Assembly: GCF_001277345.1 (NCBI RefSeq)
Contig: NZ_LIUT01000001.1
Span: 3,214,589-3,255,985 of the forward strand
Direction of reading: 5' to 3'
From: Paenibacillus solani
GTDB lineage: Bacteria; Bacillota; Bacilli; Paenibacillales; Paenibacillaceae
Length of the DNA stretch: 41,397 nt
Positions 7,906 through 16,068 of this stretch are shown piece by piece. Below the pieces are notes generated by a model, which did no database searches, was not told where the DNA came from, and saw only the letters and a program-made list of their open reading frames with translations. The first letter of the stretch is position 1, and each line of letters opens with the position of its first letter. The translations under genes and the position numbers were made by a program.

Positions 7906-8352
7906 CTATATCCATCTAAATATTTTTCCACTAGCTACTTGTATATTGTTCATATTTGCCCACTGTTTTAATTCTTTTATATTAATATCTTCATTCTCCT
8001 TGAACCGAAAATGGAAATCTATTGAAATTAATTTTCTTCCATATAACTTGATACCGACACTCTGTATAAAATAGCCTTCAATTATTATTTTTTCGATTTT
8101 ATGTATTGGTACTTCCACTTGATTAAGCCTAATTGTACTTTCTGTAATCACTAGCTCATTATCTTTTCTTAATATCCTCTTCAATAGCATTACTACTTGT
8201 ACAAGGCAAACTAACAATAATATAGCTACATTAATAACAGATAATAAATCATCTATTCGAATTACATGTATTAATAAGAAAGTAATGATAATAGAACAAA
8301 TCAATTGGACATATCTTGAATTGGGGAACTTAATTTCATACTTTTTGTTCAT
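7906..8352 (-). CDS. Uncharacterised membrane protein, two TM segments
   Basis: 148 residues. After a short basic start come two hydrophobic helices (about 16-36 and 42-60, with VQLICSIIITFLLIHVI and INVAILLLVCLVQVVMLL). A cytoplasmic C-terminal beta-rich domain follows, starting NELVITESTIRLNQVEVP. Such a layout resembles proteins with a short membrane anchor and a PH-like or sensor domain, but I cannot name the family. The ATG at 8352 has AAGGGG 13 bases ahead, which is long; a GTG at 8376 with AGGTGA is an alternative. The terminator in the repeat at 7599 would end its transcript. Confidence 0.55.
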   Translation of the reverse strand: MNKKYEIKFPNSRYVQLICSIIITFLLIHVIRIDDLLSVINVAILLLVCLVQVVMLLKRILRKDNELVITESTIRLNQVEVPIHKIEKIIIEGYFIQSVGIKLYGRKLISIDFHFRFKENEDINIKELKQWANMNNIQVASGKIFRWI

Positions 8353-8391
8353 ACTCTGGTTTATTCCCCTTCTCACAGATCTCACCTAATG

Positions 8392-8478
8392 TTAATTGAT
8401 GATTTGTTTCGTCTTATCTTCAGAGATGATTAGAAATCCTTCATATATATCACCATTTCGGTTTATACATATTGTCAA
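8392..8478 (-). CDS. Very small reading frame, 28 residues
   Basis: TTG start at 8478 nine bases after a strong AGGAGG, ending at TAA 8392. It encodes MTICINRNGDIYEGFLIIS and a short charged tail. The quality of the ribosome-binding site is the only argument that it is translated; it may be the remains of a longer gene truncated by the neighbouring one. No homology recognised. Confidence 0.25.
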   Translation of the reverse strand: MTICINRNGDIYEGFLIISEDKTKQIIN

Positions 8479-8518
8479 ACTAAGTAACCTCCTCGCTGTA
8501 GAGTAATTTAGTTTCGTA

Positions 8519-9328
8519 TTAGAGCTGGTTTAATGTTTTTATTATTTCTTTATTTATACCCTCAGTTCCACTAATATCCAATAATCTGAAATATACACTT
8601 CGCAAAAAATTCTTGATATTGCCTCTCATTATGTCATATCGTGGATATGCAATTCTTTCAATACATCCAAGCTGCTGCACCCAATTAATTAGAACATCTT
8701 CCTTGAGGATATTACGCTTTACAATTTGAATTACAACTGCTGCCATTCTCTCGTCTTCATCGTTTATAAAATAATAGTTACTAACACAAGCCTTTTCCCT
8801 TATCAACTCTAAGATAACTAATAAATGCTTCTGAGAATAATAAGATGCGGATGAAATAGAATGTAAACTGTCAGCTGCATGTGCGATCGAATGGGCCCAT
8901 CCCTTATCTAATATGTATCCTCTATAATCCTTCTCAAGTTCATAGTACTTTCTCATTCTAGAGTAAATATATTCATATTCCTGTTCAGTAAGATAATTAA
9001 AAATATCGTTATAATGAAAAGCAAGGGGAATAAACAGAGCAGAAAAAGAACGTGTAAACACTGTATCTTGATCAATATCCCCTATCCCACAGAATAAATG
9101 ATCATCATCTAAAGTTATATACAATACCTTTCTAACTAATTCTATACTTAGTTCTTCATTCATTATCCATTTATGCAAAGTCCCATAAATGAGCCTATCC
9201 CTTAATTCGTCATCAATCGAACCAATGTTTTGTATCATTTCATGAACTACCTGATCAATGTCTGTTCCTTCAGGAATCCCATAATTATTATCTCTTACAT
9301 CTCTCAAAAAACTTTTAAGGTTGTTCAT
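8519..9328 (-). CDS. DUF2785 protein
   Basis: 269 residues, all alpha-helical. The segment DKGWAHSIAHAADSLHS and the preceding YEYIYSRMRKYYELEKDYRG are typical of DUF2785 (PF10978), a family of unknown function common in Bacillus and Paenibacillus. I start it at ATG 9328 because GGAGGAAC precedes it; the frame is open back to 9406 but with no ribosome-binding site. It lies 75 bases after the stop of the hydrolase gene at 9403, so they may form one transcription unit. There is no signal or membrane segment. Confidence 0.75.
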   Translation of the reverse strand: MNNLKSFLRDVRDNNYGIPEGTDIDQVVHEMIQNIGSIDDELRDRLIYGTLHKWIMNEELSIELVRKVLYITLDDDHLFCGIGDIDQDTVFTRSFSALFIPLAFHYNDIFNYLTEQEYEYIYSRMRKYYELEKDYRGYILDKGWAHSIAHAADSLHSISSASYYSQKHLLVILELIREKACVSNYYFINDEDERMAAVVIQIVKRNILKEDVLINWVQQLGCIERIAYPRYDIMRGNIKNFLRSVYFRLLDISGTEGINKEIIKTLNQL

Positions 9329-9402
9329 TTGTTCCTCCTTATGTTTCCCCCCTGAACGAGAGAATTGTGCTATCTGAAAGGTAACGTCTCCTCGATAACC
9401 TC

Positions 9403-10461
9403 TCAAATAACTAATCCAACACTATTTATTTCATAGACTCCATCGCTAATGTTATCTTTCATCAATTCATGAAAAATGTTCTCTCTCTTCATTAAATACT
9501 CCTCGAAATAAGCAGAAATGTACTTAGTAATAGTCGAATGCCTTAGTTTAATCCCAGCTTCCTTGTAATGTATCGGGATATCACTAAATGTCATATGATG
9601 AGCTCCTTGCATTTTAATAAAAGAACTATTTATATCACACGAATTATATAGAGCGTTATAACCACTTAAGAACAAGGATAACAACTCTGGAGAGAAATCA
9701 TTTTCTAATTCCTCGATCGAGCATTTCTCTTGTCGAACTACCAATAATGGAACCGATACTTTTTCTTCTATATCTGCCCTTATTAAATGGAAACTGGGAT
9801 CTAATAGAACACTGGCTTTGACTTTCTTATCTCTTTTTAGTACTTCATACGCAGCAGCGCCACCTAACGAATGACCAATTATCCCTATTTCATTGACATC
9901 TACTATTGCCATAAGGTCCTTATCAGAATTCAGAATTTCTTCTAGATTATTCATAACATACCTAACATCTTCAACTCTAAGTTCCAATAATTGATTCCAA
10001 TAATGTATATCCAAACTGTCAATTTCGGATATCTCTTTCGATTGCTGAATAAAACGACCATCTGGGAAAATTGAAAATAGCGATTCATGAGTGGCACCAA
10101 TTGTAATAACAATAAAACCTTGCTTTACTAGGTGTTCCACACAAAAGGAATACATATCTCTAACTACACCATAAGCAGGAGTTATAAAAATAATGGGACA
10201 GTTCCTAACGGTCATATTAATATTTGCATTATTATATATTACAGTTTCTAGATTACTAATATATTCTTTGTTTACTCCCATACTACTGAGCATATCAACA
10301 GCCAAAGAGGTACAAGGTTCAAATAAAGTAGCGTACTTCCCCTTATTCCCCGTGGGTTCTGAAGGATAATAAATACTAGTGAGGACCTCTCTTGACTCTT
10401 TGCTTATTGGATCGATACGAGTTTTATCTGTAAATACTAAGACCCTTCTCCCTATTTCCAT
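9403..10461 (-). CDS. Alpha/beta hydrolase, PAF-acetylhydrolase-like
   Basis: 352 residues of the alpha/beta-hydrolase fold. The nucleophile elbow is GIIGHSLGGAAAYE, the following LLDPSFHLI carries the likely acid, and GAHHMTFSDIP supplies the catalytic histidine. The early TSIYYPSEP and the pattern CPIIFITPAYG resemble the platelet-activating-factor acetylhydrolase/dienelactone hydrolase group, esterases acting on acyl or acetyl esters. The start is ATG 10461 with AAGGATGAG upstream. There is no signal peptide, so it should be cytoplasmic. Natural substrate unknown. The DUF2785 gene follows directly. Confidence 0.8.
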   Translation of the reverse strand: MEIGRRVLVFTDKTRIDPISKESREVLTSIYYPSEPTGNKGKYATLFEPCTSLAVDMLSSMGVNKEYISNLETVIYNNANINMTVRNCPIIFITPAYGVVRDMYSFCVEHLVKQGFIVITIGATHESLFSIFPDGRFIQQSKEISEIDSLDIHYWNQLLELRVEDVRYVMNNLEEILNSDKDLMAIVDVNEIGIIGHSLGGAAAYEVLKRDKKVKASVLLDPSFHLIRADIEEKVSVPLLVVRQEKCSIEELENDFSPELLSLFLSGYNALYNSCDINSSFIKMQGAHHMTFSDIPIHYKEAGIKLRHSTITKYISAYFEEYLMKRENIFHELMKDNISDGVYEINSVGLVI

Positions 10462-10569
10462 TTCTCTCATCCTTATACTCTTACTGTTAATCGAAACCTA
10501 TTACCTTGCTCCAATAACTAAACTAACTTTCACCTGTTGCTATTAAATCCATATCCTTAGCCAGATAAT

Positions 10570-10920
10570 TTATGTATGAGCCAGAATGTTTACAAGCTTA
10601 CCAAATGGATCGCGGACAAAAAAACGTCGAACTCCCCAAGGTTCATCTGTAGGACCATATTCTATTGAAAATCCGGCACTCTTCATCCGATCATAACAAA
10701 TATCAACATTATCAACTTCAATCGAGAGATCAGGTGTAGGAGTCTGTGAGCCGCCCTCTGAAGCGAAACTAATTTGGATACTCATTTCATCACTTGATCC
10801 ATAAGTTACTATCCAGCCATGGTCCATCAACAAATCGAGTCCGAGTACATCTTGATAGAACGATTTAGCCGCACTTATATTCCTTGCATCTATATTCGGA
10901 ACAATTCGCTTAACTTTCAT
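10570..10920 (-). CDS. Glyoxalase/VOC-family protein
   Basis: 116 residues, the usual size of a one-domain vicinal-oxygen-chelate protein. The halves are PNIDARNISAAKSFYQDVLG and WGVRRFFVRDPFGKLVNIL, the second being the typical end of the fold. The group covers glyoxalases, dioxygenases and bleomycin- or fosfomycin-type resistance proteins. The short bleomycin-binding layout is possible, but the sequence does not settle it. GGAGG lies upstream of the ATG. Single gene. Confidence 0.88.
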   Translation of the reverse strand: MKVKRIVPNIDARNISAAKSFYQDVLGLDLLMDHGWIVTYGSSDEMSIQISFASEGGSQTPTPDLSIEVDNVDICYDRMKSAGFSIEYGPTDEPWGVRRFFVRDPFGKLVNILAHT

Positions 10921-11015
10921 TTGCTACCTCCACAACTAAATTCTTATGCTAAAATTTCTTTGCCTGGAACTCGAAAATCTCAGGTTTTATTTTAAATCCT
11001 CCCTAAATTTAGATT

Positions 11016-11438
11016 TCAAATATCTTTCTTTAGATAGTAATGGGTATGCCCTCCAGCGTTCTCAATAGATCCATAAATCTGAAATCCTTCCTTCAAATAA
11101 AAATCCAATGCTTGAAAACTCAATGTATCCAGTTTAATAAAATCACATTTTCTTTCTAGAGCCATCTTCTCCGCTTCCCTTAGAAGTGTTCTTCCATACC
11201 CAAATTTCCGATACTCTTCCTCAACGAAAAGATAATGAATTTCAAGCCAATTCCAGCAAAACTCTCCCACAATTCCTCCGATTATCGCGTCGCCATCATG
11301 AACTAAATGTAGTTTTAATTCTTGATAACGACCTTTCAAATCATCTGGAAAGTGTCTAAGATTAAACTCTATCATCTTGTTCCTTACATAATCTTTATTA
11401 TCAGTATCAATATTATTTGTGATCTCGATCGACAACAT
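11016..11438 (-). CDS. GNAT acetyltransferase
   Basis: 140 residues with a GNAT fold: the acetyl-CoA loop EEYRKFGYGRTLLREAE, preceded by HYLFVE, and followed by IKLDTLSFQALDFYLKEGF, typical of the group that acetylates small molecules. The start is ambiguous: two in-tandem ATG codons (11441, 11438) and a TTG follow GGAAGGAG; I give the one with the best spacing. Any of these starts lies just downstream of the stop of the cupin gene at 11453, so the two are probably translated from one message. Substrate unknown. Confidence 0.82.
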   Translation of the reverse strand: MLSIEITNNIDTDNKDYVRNKMIEFNLRHFPDDLKGRYQELKLHLVHDGDAIIGGIVGEFCWNWLEIHYLFVEEEYRKFGYGRTLLREAEKMALERKCDFIKLDTLSFQALDFYLKEGFQIYGSIENAGGHTHYYLKKDI

Positions 11439-11452
11439 CATCACTCCTTCCA

Positions 11453-11956
11453 TCAATAAACAAGATCTTCCCGCACTTCGATTCCCATCTCTTGACAATG
11501 ATCTCTATATTTCTTTAGTACTGTATATATATCATCTTGACCAATAACTACATTATCTTCATCGAAGTATTGCAATGAGCCTCCAAGAATGAATAAGGTA
11601 ATTACTTCTTCATCATCAGTAATCAGGGTATGGATATCCCCAGGTGGTTCAAATATAAAACTCCCTGGTTTCGCGATCCAATCACGTCCTTCATATCTCC
11701 ATTGCCCCTTAATGTTATATCCAACAACAGATCCACCAGTATGTCGGTGGCGCGTCAAGACTTGATTACTCTTTATTTTAAAAAGGTATATCCAGGTGCC
11801 AGTTGCAAGATCAAATCTAAGAGGCTTGAAATAACAATTGGCTTCTTCTCCATCGTCAAAAGGAACCCACGGTAAATCATCGATATTAAATACCCTTTCA
11901 GGCAATTGAAGATCTTCTGCTAGTTTTACTACAGAATCTTTAATCAATCTATTCAT
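11453..11956 (-). CDS. Cupin, 2,4'-dihydroxyacetophenone dioxygenase-like
   Basis: 167 residues with a cupin beta-barrel. The metal-binding motif 1 is TRHRHTGGSVVGYNIKGQWR (two His and, further on, Glu) and motif 2 is PGDIHTLIT. The order with an N-terminal FNIDDLPWVPFDDG and the ChrR-like barrel matches proteins annotated as 2,4'-dihydroxyacetophenone dioxygenase family, iron enzymes that cleave aromatic ketones; here that is a fold-level match, not a proven activity. GAGGAG precedes the ATG. It is probably cotranscribed with the GNAT gene and is divergent from the broken methyltransferase. Confidence 0.78.
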   Translation of the reverse strand: MNRLIKDSVVKLAEDLQLPERVFNIDDLPWVPFDDGEEANCYFKPLRFDLATGTWIYLFKIKSNQVLTRHRHTGGSVVGYNIKGQWRYEGRDWIAKPGSFIFEPPGDIHTLITDDEEVITLFILGGSLQYFDEDNVVIGQDDIYTVLKKYRDHCQEMGIEVREDLVY

Positions 11957-12073
11957 GCTATAGTCTCCTCTTGTATTTATTGGTCTAACAATATATCCAC
12001 TTAATCAATTAATTATTGTTCATTTATAGCTTTAACCTATCAATGCTATCATTTCCAAATATTAGTTTTTAAC

Positions 12074-12102
12074 TTGTCATTAATATATCATTTGATTATG
12101 AA
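12074..12102 (+). promoter_or_regulatory. Putative sigma-A promoter of the methyltransferase gene
   Basis: TTGTCA (12074-12079), 17-base spacer, TATGAA (12097-12102), about 25 bases before the methyltransferase ATG, which has its own GGGAGAGG. The -10 box is only a partial match. Confidence 0.4.
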
Positions 12103-12126
12103 ATTAAAAGGGAGAGGATTATTAAA

Positions 12127-12818
12127 ATGGAGTTTAACCGTCTTGATATCAAAGAACAATTTAATGAAGTAGCTCAAAAATATGACAAACAAAGAGCGAA
12201 GCTTATTCCTTGTTTTGAAGATTTTTATAAAATAGCTACTGATTTAGCTTCATTGGAGACTGATTCACCCAGGGTCTTAGATTTAGGCGCAGGCACAGGA
12301 TTATTCTCAAGCTACATCCTTAACAAATACCCCAAAGCAAAAATAACACTGATTGATTTATCCGAGAATATGCTGGATATTGCGAAGACCAGATTTCAAA
12401 ACAAACCAAATATTCAATACATAGCAGGTGATTACACCAAGTTTGAGTATCGTGAACAATTTGATTTAGTAATATCTTCACTATCTATCCATCACTTGAA
12501 TGATTCCAAAAGAAATATCTATATCAGAAGGTTTATTCAATAATGAAAAGCAACAGTATATTTATAAATGCTGATCAAGTCCTAGGGAATACCGAATTCT
12601 TAGAGTCCTTGTACAAATCAGATTGGAGAAATTACGTTGAGCATAGTGGGCTGGATCAACAGGAGATCTCTTCAGCAATTGAGAGAACAAAACTGGATAA
12701 GATGACTACCCTAAACCAGCAATTAGGTTGGCTAAATGAAAGTGGATTTACTGATGTTGATTGTATTTATAAGTACTACAATTTTGTTGTAATGTTTGCA
12801 AGGAAGATAGATAACTAG
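12127..12818 (+). pseudogene. Class I SAM methyltransferase, split by a frameshift
   Basis: Two overlapping frames encode the halves of one methyltransferase of about 230 residues. The first (12127-12543) has the SAM-binding glycine motif RVLDLGAGTGLFSSYIL, the acidic residue in ITLIDLSENML, and FDLVISSLSIHHL, then stops. The second starts at 12543 in the TAATG overlap and continues with SIFINADQVLG to the end. Reading past 12525 in the other frame gives NIYQKVYSIMKSNSIFIN, which restores the normal sequence. A two-base duplication in CTATATCAG therefore explains the break. The TAATG overlap could allow coupled translation of the halves, so loss of function is likely but not certain. It is the only sizeable plus-strand gene here. 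Confidence 0.82.
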
Positions 12819-12841
12819 ACTTGTTCCATAGGGAAAATCCC

Positions 12842-12901
12842 GGGGACCTTTATTAACACCATGGTTTCTGTTTATTTTCTTCTCCTGCTGTAAAGGTCCC
12901 C
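12842..12901. repeat. Long-loop inverted repeat
   Basis: GGGGACCTTTA (12842-12852) is repeated in inverted form as TAAAGGTCCCC (12891-12901), a perfect 11-base arm over 38 bases. A six-base A run follows on the plus strand, so it does not look like a normal terminator for the methyltransferase. Its origin is unclear. Confidence 0.6.
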
Positions 12902-13040
12902 AAAAAATGGGCTTGAGCTTATCCCTTACATGAAATTGCTGACTATAATCTTCGAGCTTGATCATTGCGGACTCTAATAAATCGACACAAGTTATCGTAG
13001 CATCTGTTATAAGAAGTAAACGCCCTCACAGCGCTACTAT

Positions 13041-13589
13041 TTAATCCTCAATATGTTTAATTAAACTTACTCGAATAACTTGGTCCCAGATTGTCCCTCG
13101 GCACACTTCTTGGTATCCAAGTTTTCTATTTAATTCTATAACATGTTCATTCTCTTCTTCTGTATGTGTATAAATTAGATTAAGACCATGGTTTTTTGCT
13201 TCTAATTCAATTGCTTTCTTAAGTAATGTTGCAAACCCCTGCCTGCGATATCCTGAATCGATCCATAAATTAAATACTTCTAAAAAACGTCCGTCTTCTT
13301 GAAAAAGGGAACGATCCATCTCACTAAACGCTGTTTTCCAAGGATATGGTTTGTCTCTATTACTTATACGATACATAATATATCCGATTCGTACACTTTG
13401 TTCTGAATCCTCTAACATTAGCACTCCTTTATCCTTATCAACTATAAATTGGTTTAGTTTTTTTCTATGTTCTATTAATTCTTCTTGTGATACTTTATTG
13501 TCTTTGAATGTGTACCCTTCATTTAACAAGTCAGTTTCTACAATGAACTCAAGGTCATTAACATTTGCTCTTCTAATGGTTGTATCCAT
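13041..13589 (-). CDS. GNAT acetyltransferase
   Basis: 182 residues. The acetyl-CoA loop is SGYRRQGFATLLKKAIEL, preceded by a strand FNLWID, and the end ENEHVIELNRKLGYQEV is a typical GNAT C-terminus. ATG 13589 is chosen because GGAGGAA lies seven bases upstream; an ATG at 13604 in frame has no site. The gene is alone, between a terminator and the inverted repeat at 12842. Its acceptor is unknown. Confidence 0.85.
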   Translation of the reverse strand: MDTTIRRANVNDLEFIVETDLLNEGYTFKDNKVSQEELIEHRKKLNQFIVDKDKGVLMLEDSEQSVRIGYIMYRISNRDKPYPWKTAFSEMDRSLFQEDGRFLEVFNLWIDSGYRRQGFATLLKKAIELEAKNHGLNLIYTHTEEENEHVIELNRKLGYQEVCRGTIWDQVIRVSLIKHIED

Positions 13590-13673
13590 TATATCTTCCT
13601 CCACATAAATTACTTAAGGCCGGGTCGTATGCTGTTTATGTTTAGCATATTCATTTTGACGCTTCTTACCTAA

Positions 13674-13716
13674 TATAAAAAAGAAACAGACCACCCTTAA
13701 GGGAACGGTCTGTTTC
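13674..13716 (-). terminator. Intrinsic terminator of the beta-galactosidase gene
   Basis: GAAACAGACC (13683-13692) pairs perfectly with GGTCTGTTTC (13707-13716), with an inner CCCTTAAGGG palindrome. On the minus strand a run of six T follows. It closes the glycan-utilisation block. Just beyond, at 13610-13630, AAGGCCGGGTCGTAT looks like half of the terminator sequence seen at 7599. Confidence 0.85.
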
Positions 13717-13885
13717 ACACACCACTTAACGGTAGACTGCTCTTTATGCTGATAATGTACACTGGTTTCGTGTTCCCTTACGAACTCTAACCAATTCCCA
13801 CCTCAGTATATCTCATTTTATAACGCTATAATAGGGATTATCTCTACGATATTTATTGTTCGTTTGATTAGGTTTTATTCAACAG

Positions 13886-15634
13886 TTACCCGATATTGGG
13901 CCGCTCCAAGAAAGTTACCGAGGCATCTGAAGTACCGTGCAGTTCAAAGATCATAATTTCATTATTGCCTTGCTTCAATAGAGGACCTGGCACATACAAT
14001 GTTTTCTGCGGTCCGATATTCCAATAGCGTCCGAGATTAAATCCATTGATGAATACAACCCCTTTTGTCCATCCTTCCAGGCTTAAGAATGTATCGCAAG
14101 GGTCATCCACAACTAGAGTTGTACGGAAAAAGCAGGGCTCTGTTTGTTCAGATAGTTCTTCGAATATTAGGCCAGTTAAATCCGTTAATGGCAGCGGATG
14201 CATCGTCCAATCCGATAGAAACTGTCGTCCAAAACGAACGCCTTCGGTAATGCCTTTATATTCTTTCATAAAAGGTCCGTAGTTAATGCGCCCTAAATTC
14301 TCCACAAGTATACTGACATGTAACCCTTCGTTTGGCACCTCGAACTCCAGTTTAACATCCGGGTTTATTCGATCCAGCGTGGCTGCCAGCTGCCCATTCA
14401 GATAGACTTGTGCACGGTCGTGCACATCCTGGATGACCAGTTCATCTTTCGGTCTCGGTCCTGAAATATACGTACTATAATGAATAAACCCATAAGCTTG
14501 ACCCAATTTCTCCATGGTTTCAGGGTATGCAGAGGCAATTGGGGCTGAGATCCGGTCCAAATTAGCCTTTAGTGAAGCTTGCTCCTTCATCTGCAGTTTT
14601 CCGTACGCTTTCTTTGGGATCGGAGATGGCAGCTCGCAGGGTCCGAGATTCACATATTTCGAGATAACCTCACGAACAGCGAAATATTTCTCCCTGGGCT
14701 CCCCCGATTCATTTAATGGCGAGTCATAGTCATAGCTGGTAATGGTTGGTTCATACGCGTCAAGTGAATGAGCATTGGCTCCATTATAGAATCCAAAATT
14801 GGTTCCTCCATGAAACATATAGAAATTAACGGATCCGTTCAGGCTTAATATTTCATCCAATACATGCGCAGCATCCTCCGCGGAACGCGTATGATGCTCC
14901 TCACCCCAGTGATCAAACCATCCGTTCCAATACTCCATACACATCACAGGCGCATCGGGTTGGTATTCAAGGAGTTTATCGAAGGCCTCTTTTGTCCGGG
15001 AGCCAAAGTTTACCGTTGCCAAGACACCAGGGACCATCCCCCCCTGCAGCATGGCGTCTTCAGGACCATCGGACGTGAATAAGAGAACATCCATACCGCG
15101 GGATATCATGCTTTCTTTTAAGTGATTCAAATAGCGTTTATCGTTACCGTAACTTCCGTATTCGTTCTCAATCTGCAATGCAATGATCGGGCCACCTTCT
15201 GTACATAACAATGGCTTTAATTTAGGAAGTAATACATCATAATAAGCATCCACATGATCGAGAAACGGCCGATGGTAGCATCTCAAACGCATATCCGAAT
15301 CAGACAACAGCCAGTAAGGCAGACCTCCGAATTCCCATTCAGCGCAAATATAAGGCGAAGGACGAACGATTACATACAGCCCTAATTCCCCAGCAAGTTC
15401 AATAAACCGAACGATATCCGCTATGCCCTCAAAACAAAATTCTCCTTTTTGCGGCTCGTGTAAATTCCATGGCACATAGGTTTCTACCGTGTTTAGGCCG
15501 CAGGCTTTCAATTTTAAGAGACGGTCCCGCCAGTACTCCGGTACAACCCGGAAATAATGAATGGCTCCCGAAATAATGGTTACAGGCTGATCATTGTAAT
15601 AAAATGTGGATCCTGAATAATGAAAAGTCGCCAT
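13886..15634 (-). CDS. Beta-galactosidase, GH35
   Basis: 582 residues, a complete bacterial GH35 enzyme. The TIM-barrel starts with ISGAIHYFRVVPEYW and GLNTVETYVPWNLHEP. IALQIENEYGSYG carries the acid/base (E158), and APVMCMEYWNGWFDHWG the nucleophile (E234). Two C-terminal jelly-roll domains follow (GFINGFNLGRYW type sequence near the end). It hydrolyses terminal beta-linked galactose. No signal peptide is visible, so it acts in the cytoplasm on imported oligosaccharides. GAGGTG precedes the ATG. It follows the GH16 gene's terminator (15862), so it has its own promoter somewhere in 15635-15860; a TATACT-like -10 near 15675 is possible. The gene is the last of the glycan block. Confidence 0.95.
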   Translation of the reverse strand: MATFHYSGSTFYYNDQPVTIISGAIHYFRVVPEYWRDRLLKLKACGLNTVETYVPWNLHEPQKGEFCFEGIADIVRFIELAGELGLYVIVRPSPYICAEWEFGGLPYWLLSDSDMRLRCYHRPFLDHVDAYYDVLLPKLKPLLCTEGGPIIALQIENEYGSYGNDKRYLNHLKESMISRGMDVLLFTSDGPEDAMLQGGMVPGVLATVNFGSRTKEAFDKLLEYQPDAPVMCMEYWNGWFDHWGEEHHTRSAEDAAHVLDEILSLNGSVNFYMFHGGTNFGFYNGANAHSLDAYEPTITSYDYDSPLNESGEPREKYFAVREVISKYVNLGPCELPSPIPKKAYGKLQMKEQASLKANLDRISAPIASAYPETMEKLGQAYGFIHYSTYISGPRPKDELVIQDVHDRAQVYLNGQLAATLDRINPDVKLEFEVPNEGLHVSILVENLGRINYGPFMKEYKGITEGVRFGRQFLSDWTMHPLPLTDLTGLIFEELSEQTEPCFFRTTLVVDDPCDTFLSLEGWTKGVVFINGFNLGRYWNIGPQKTLYVPGPLLKQGNNEIMIFELHGTSDASVTFLERPNIG

Positions 15635-16068
15635 GTTCTCTGCACCTCTTAACTTGTGTGTTTTTAAGTTTTAAGTATAATATTTTTCCAAGACTTGGCT
15701 GCTCTGCTCTTTGCCGCCAATAGCCATGATCCGTGGTCCCTTGGGTTTACAGCGAACCACCTCGCGATGGGTACCCCTTCGGTTGGGTAGTGGATTTGGT
15801 AAATACATCCTCTTCACACAACGGATGTTCATCACCAAGTTACTCTCCATACGTGTCATACAGCAATAAAGCCACAGCTATAAACTACTGCGGCTTTATT
15901 GCTTATCGCTTAGTAAAACTAAAATGCATAGTCTAACATCGTAAAATTAATGTAACTGCTTCATCTCCCGCTTCAACTTTAAATGTAAAAGTTGCATTAA
16001 GGAATAAATCGCTGACTTCTTGTGAACCTGTTGATTCGGGCCTGCAGTCTAGGGTGGAGCTTCAGTAT
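15635..16068. other. Intergenic region between the GH35 and GH16 genes
   Basis: About 430 bases without a gene. It contains the GH16 terminator at 15862-15903. The stretch 15730-15790 is moderately GC-rich with short symmetric pieces (ACCACCTCGCG, GGTACCCC) but gives no coherent hairpin or protein. The part next to the GH35 start is AT-rich and should hold its promoter. Confidence 0.5.
15862..15903 (-). terminator. Intrinsic terminator of the GH16 gene
   Basis: AGCAATAAAGCC (15862-15873) and GGCTTTATTGCT (15892-15903) form a perfect 12-bp stem over 18 bases. The T-rich half sits at the distal end on the minus strand. It separates the GH16 transcript from the GH35 gene. Confidence 0.82.

Noticed and set aside
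7735..8074. Plus-strand open frames between two minus-strand genes
   Set aside because: No ribosome-binding site, no family resemblance, and they run over the end of the minus-strand membrane-protein gene.
15671..15859. Small frame between the GH35 and GH16 genes
   Set aside because: No ribosome-binding site, biased composition without protein-like pattern, and it ends in the GH16 terminator region.
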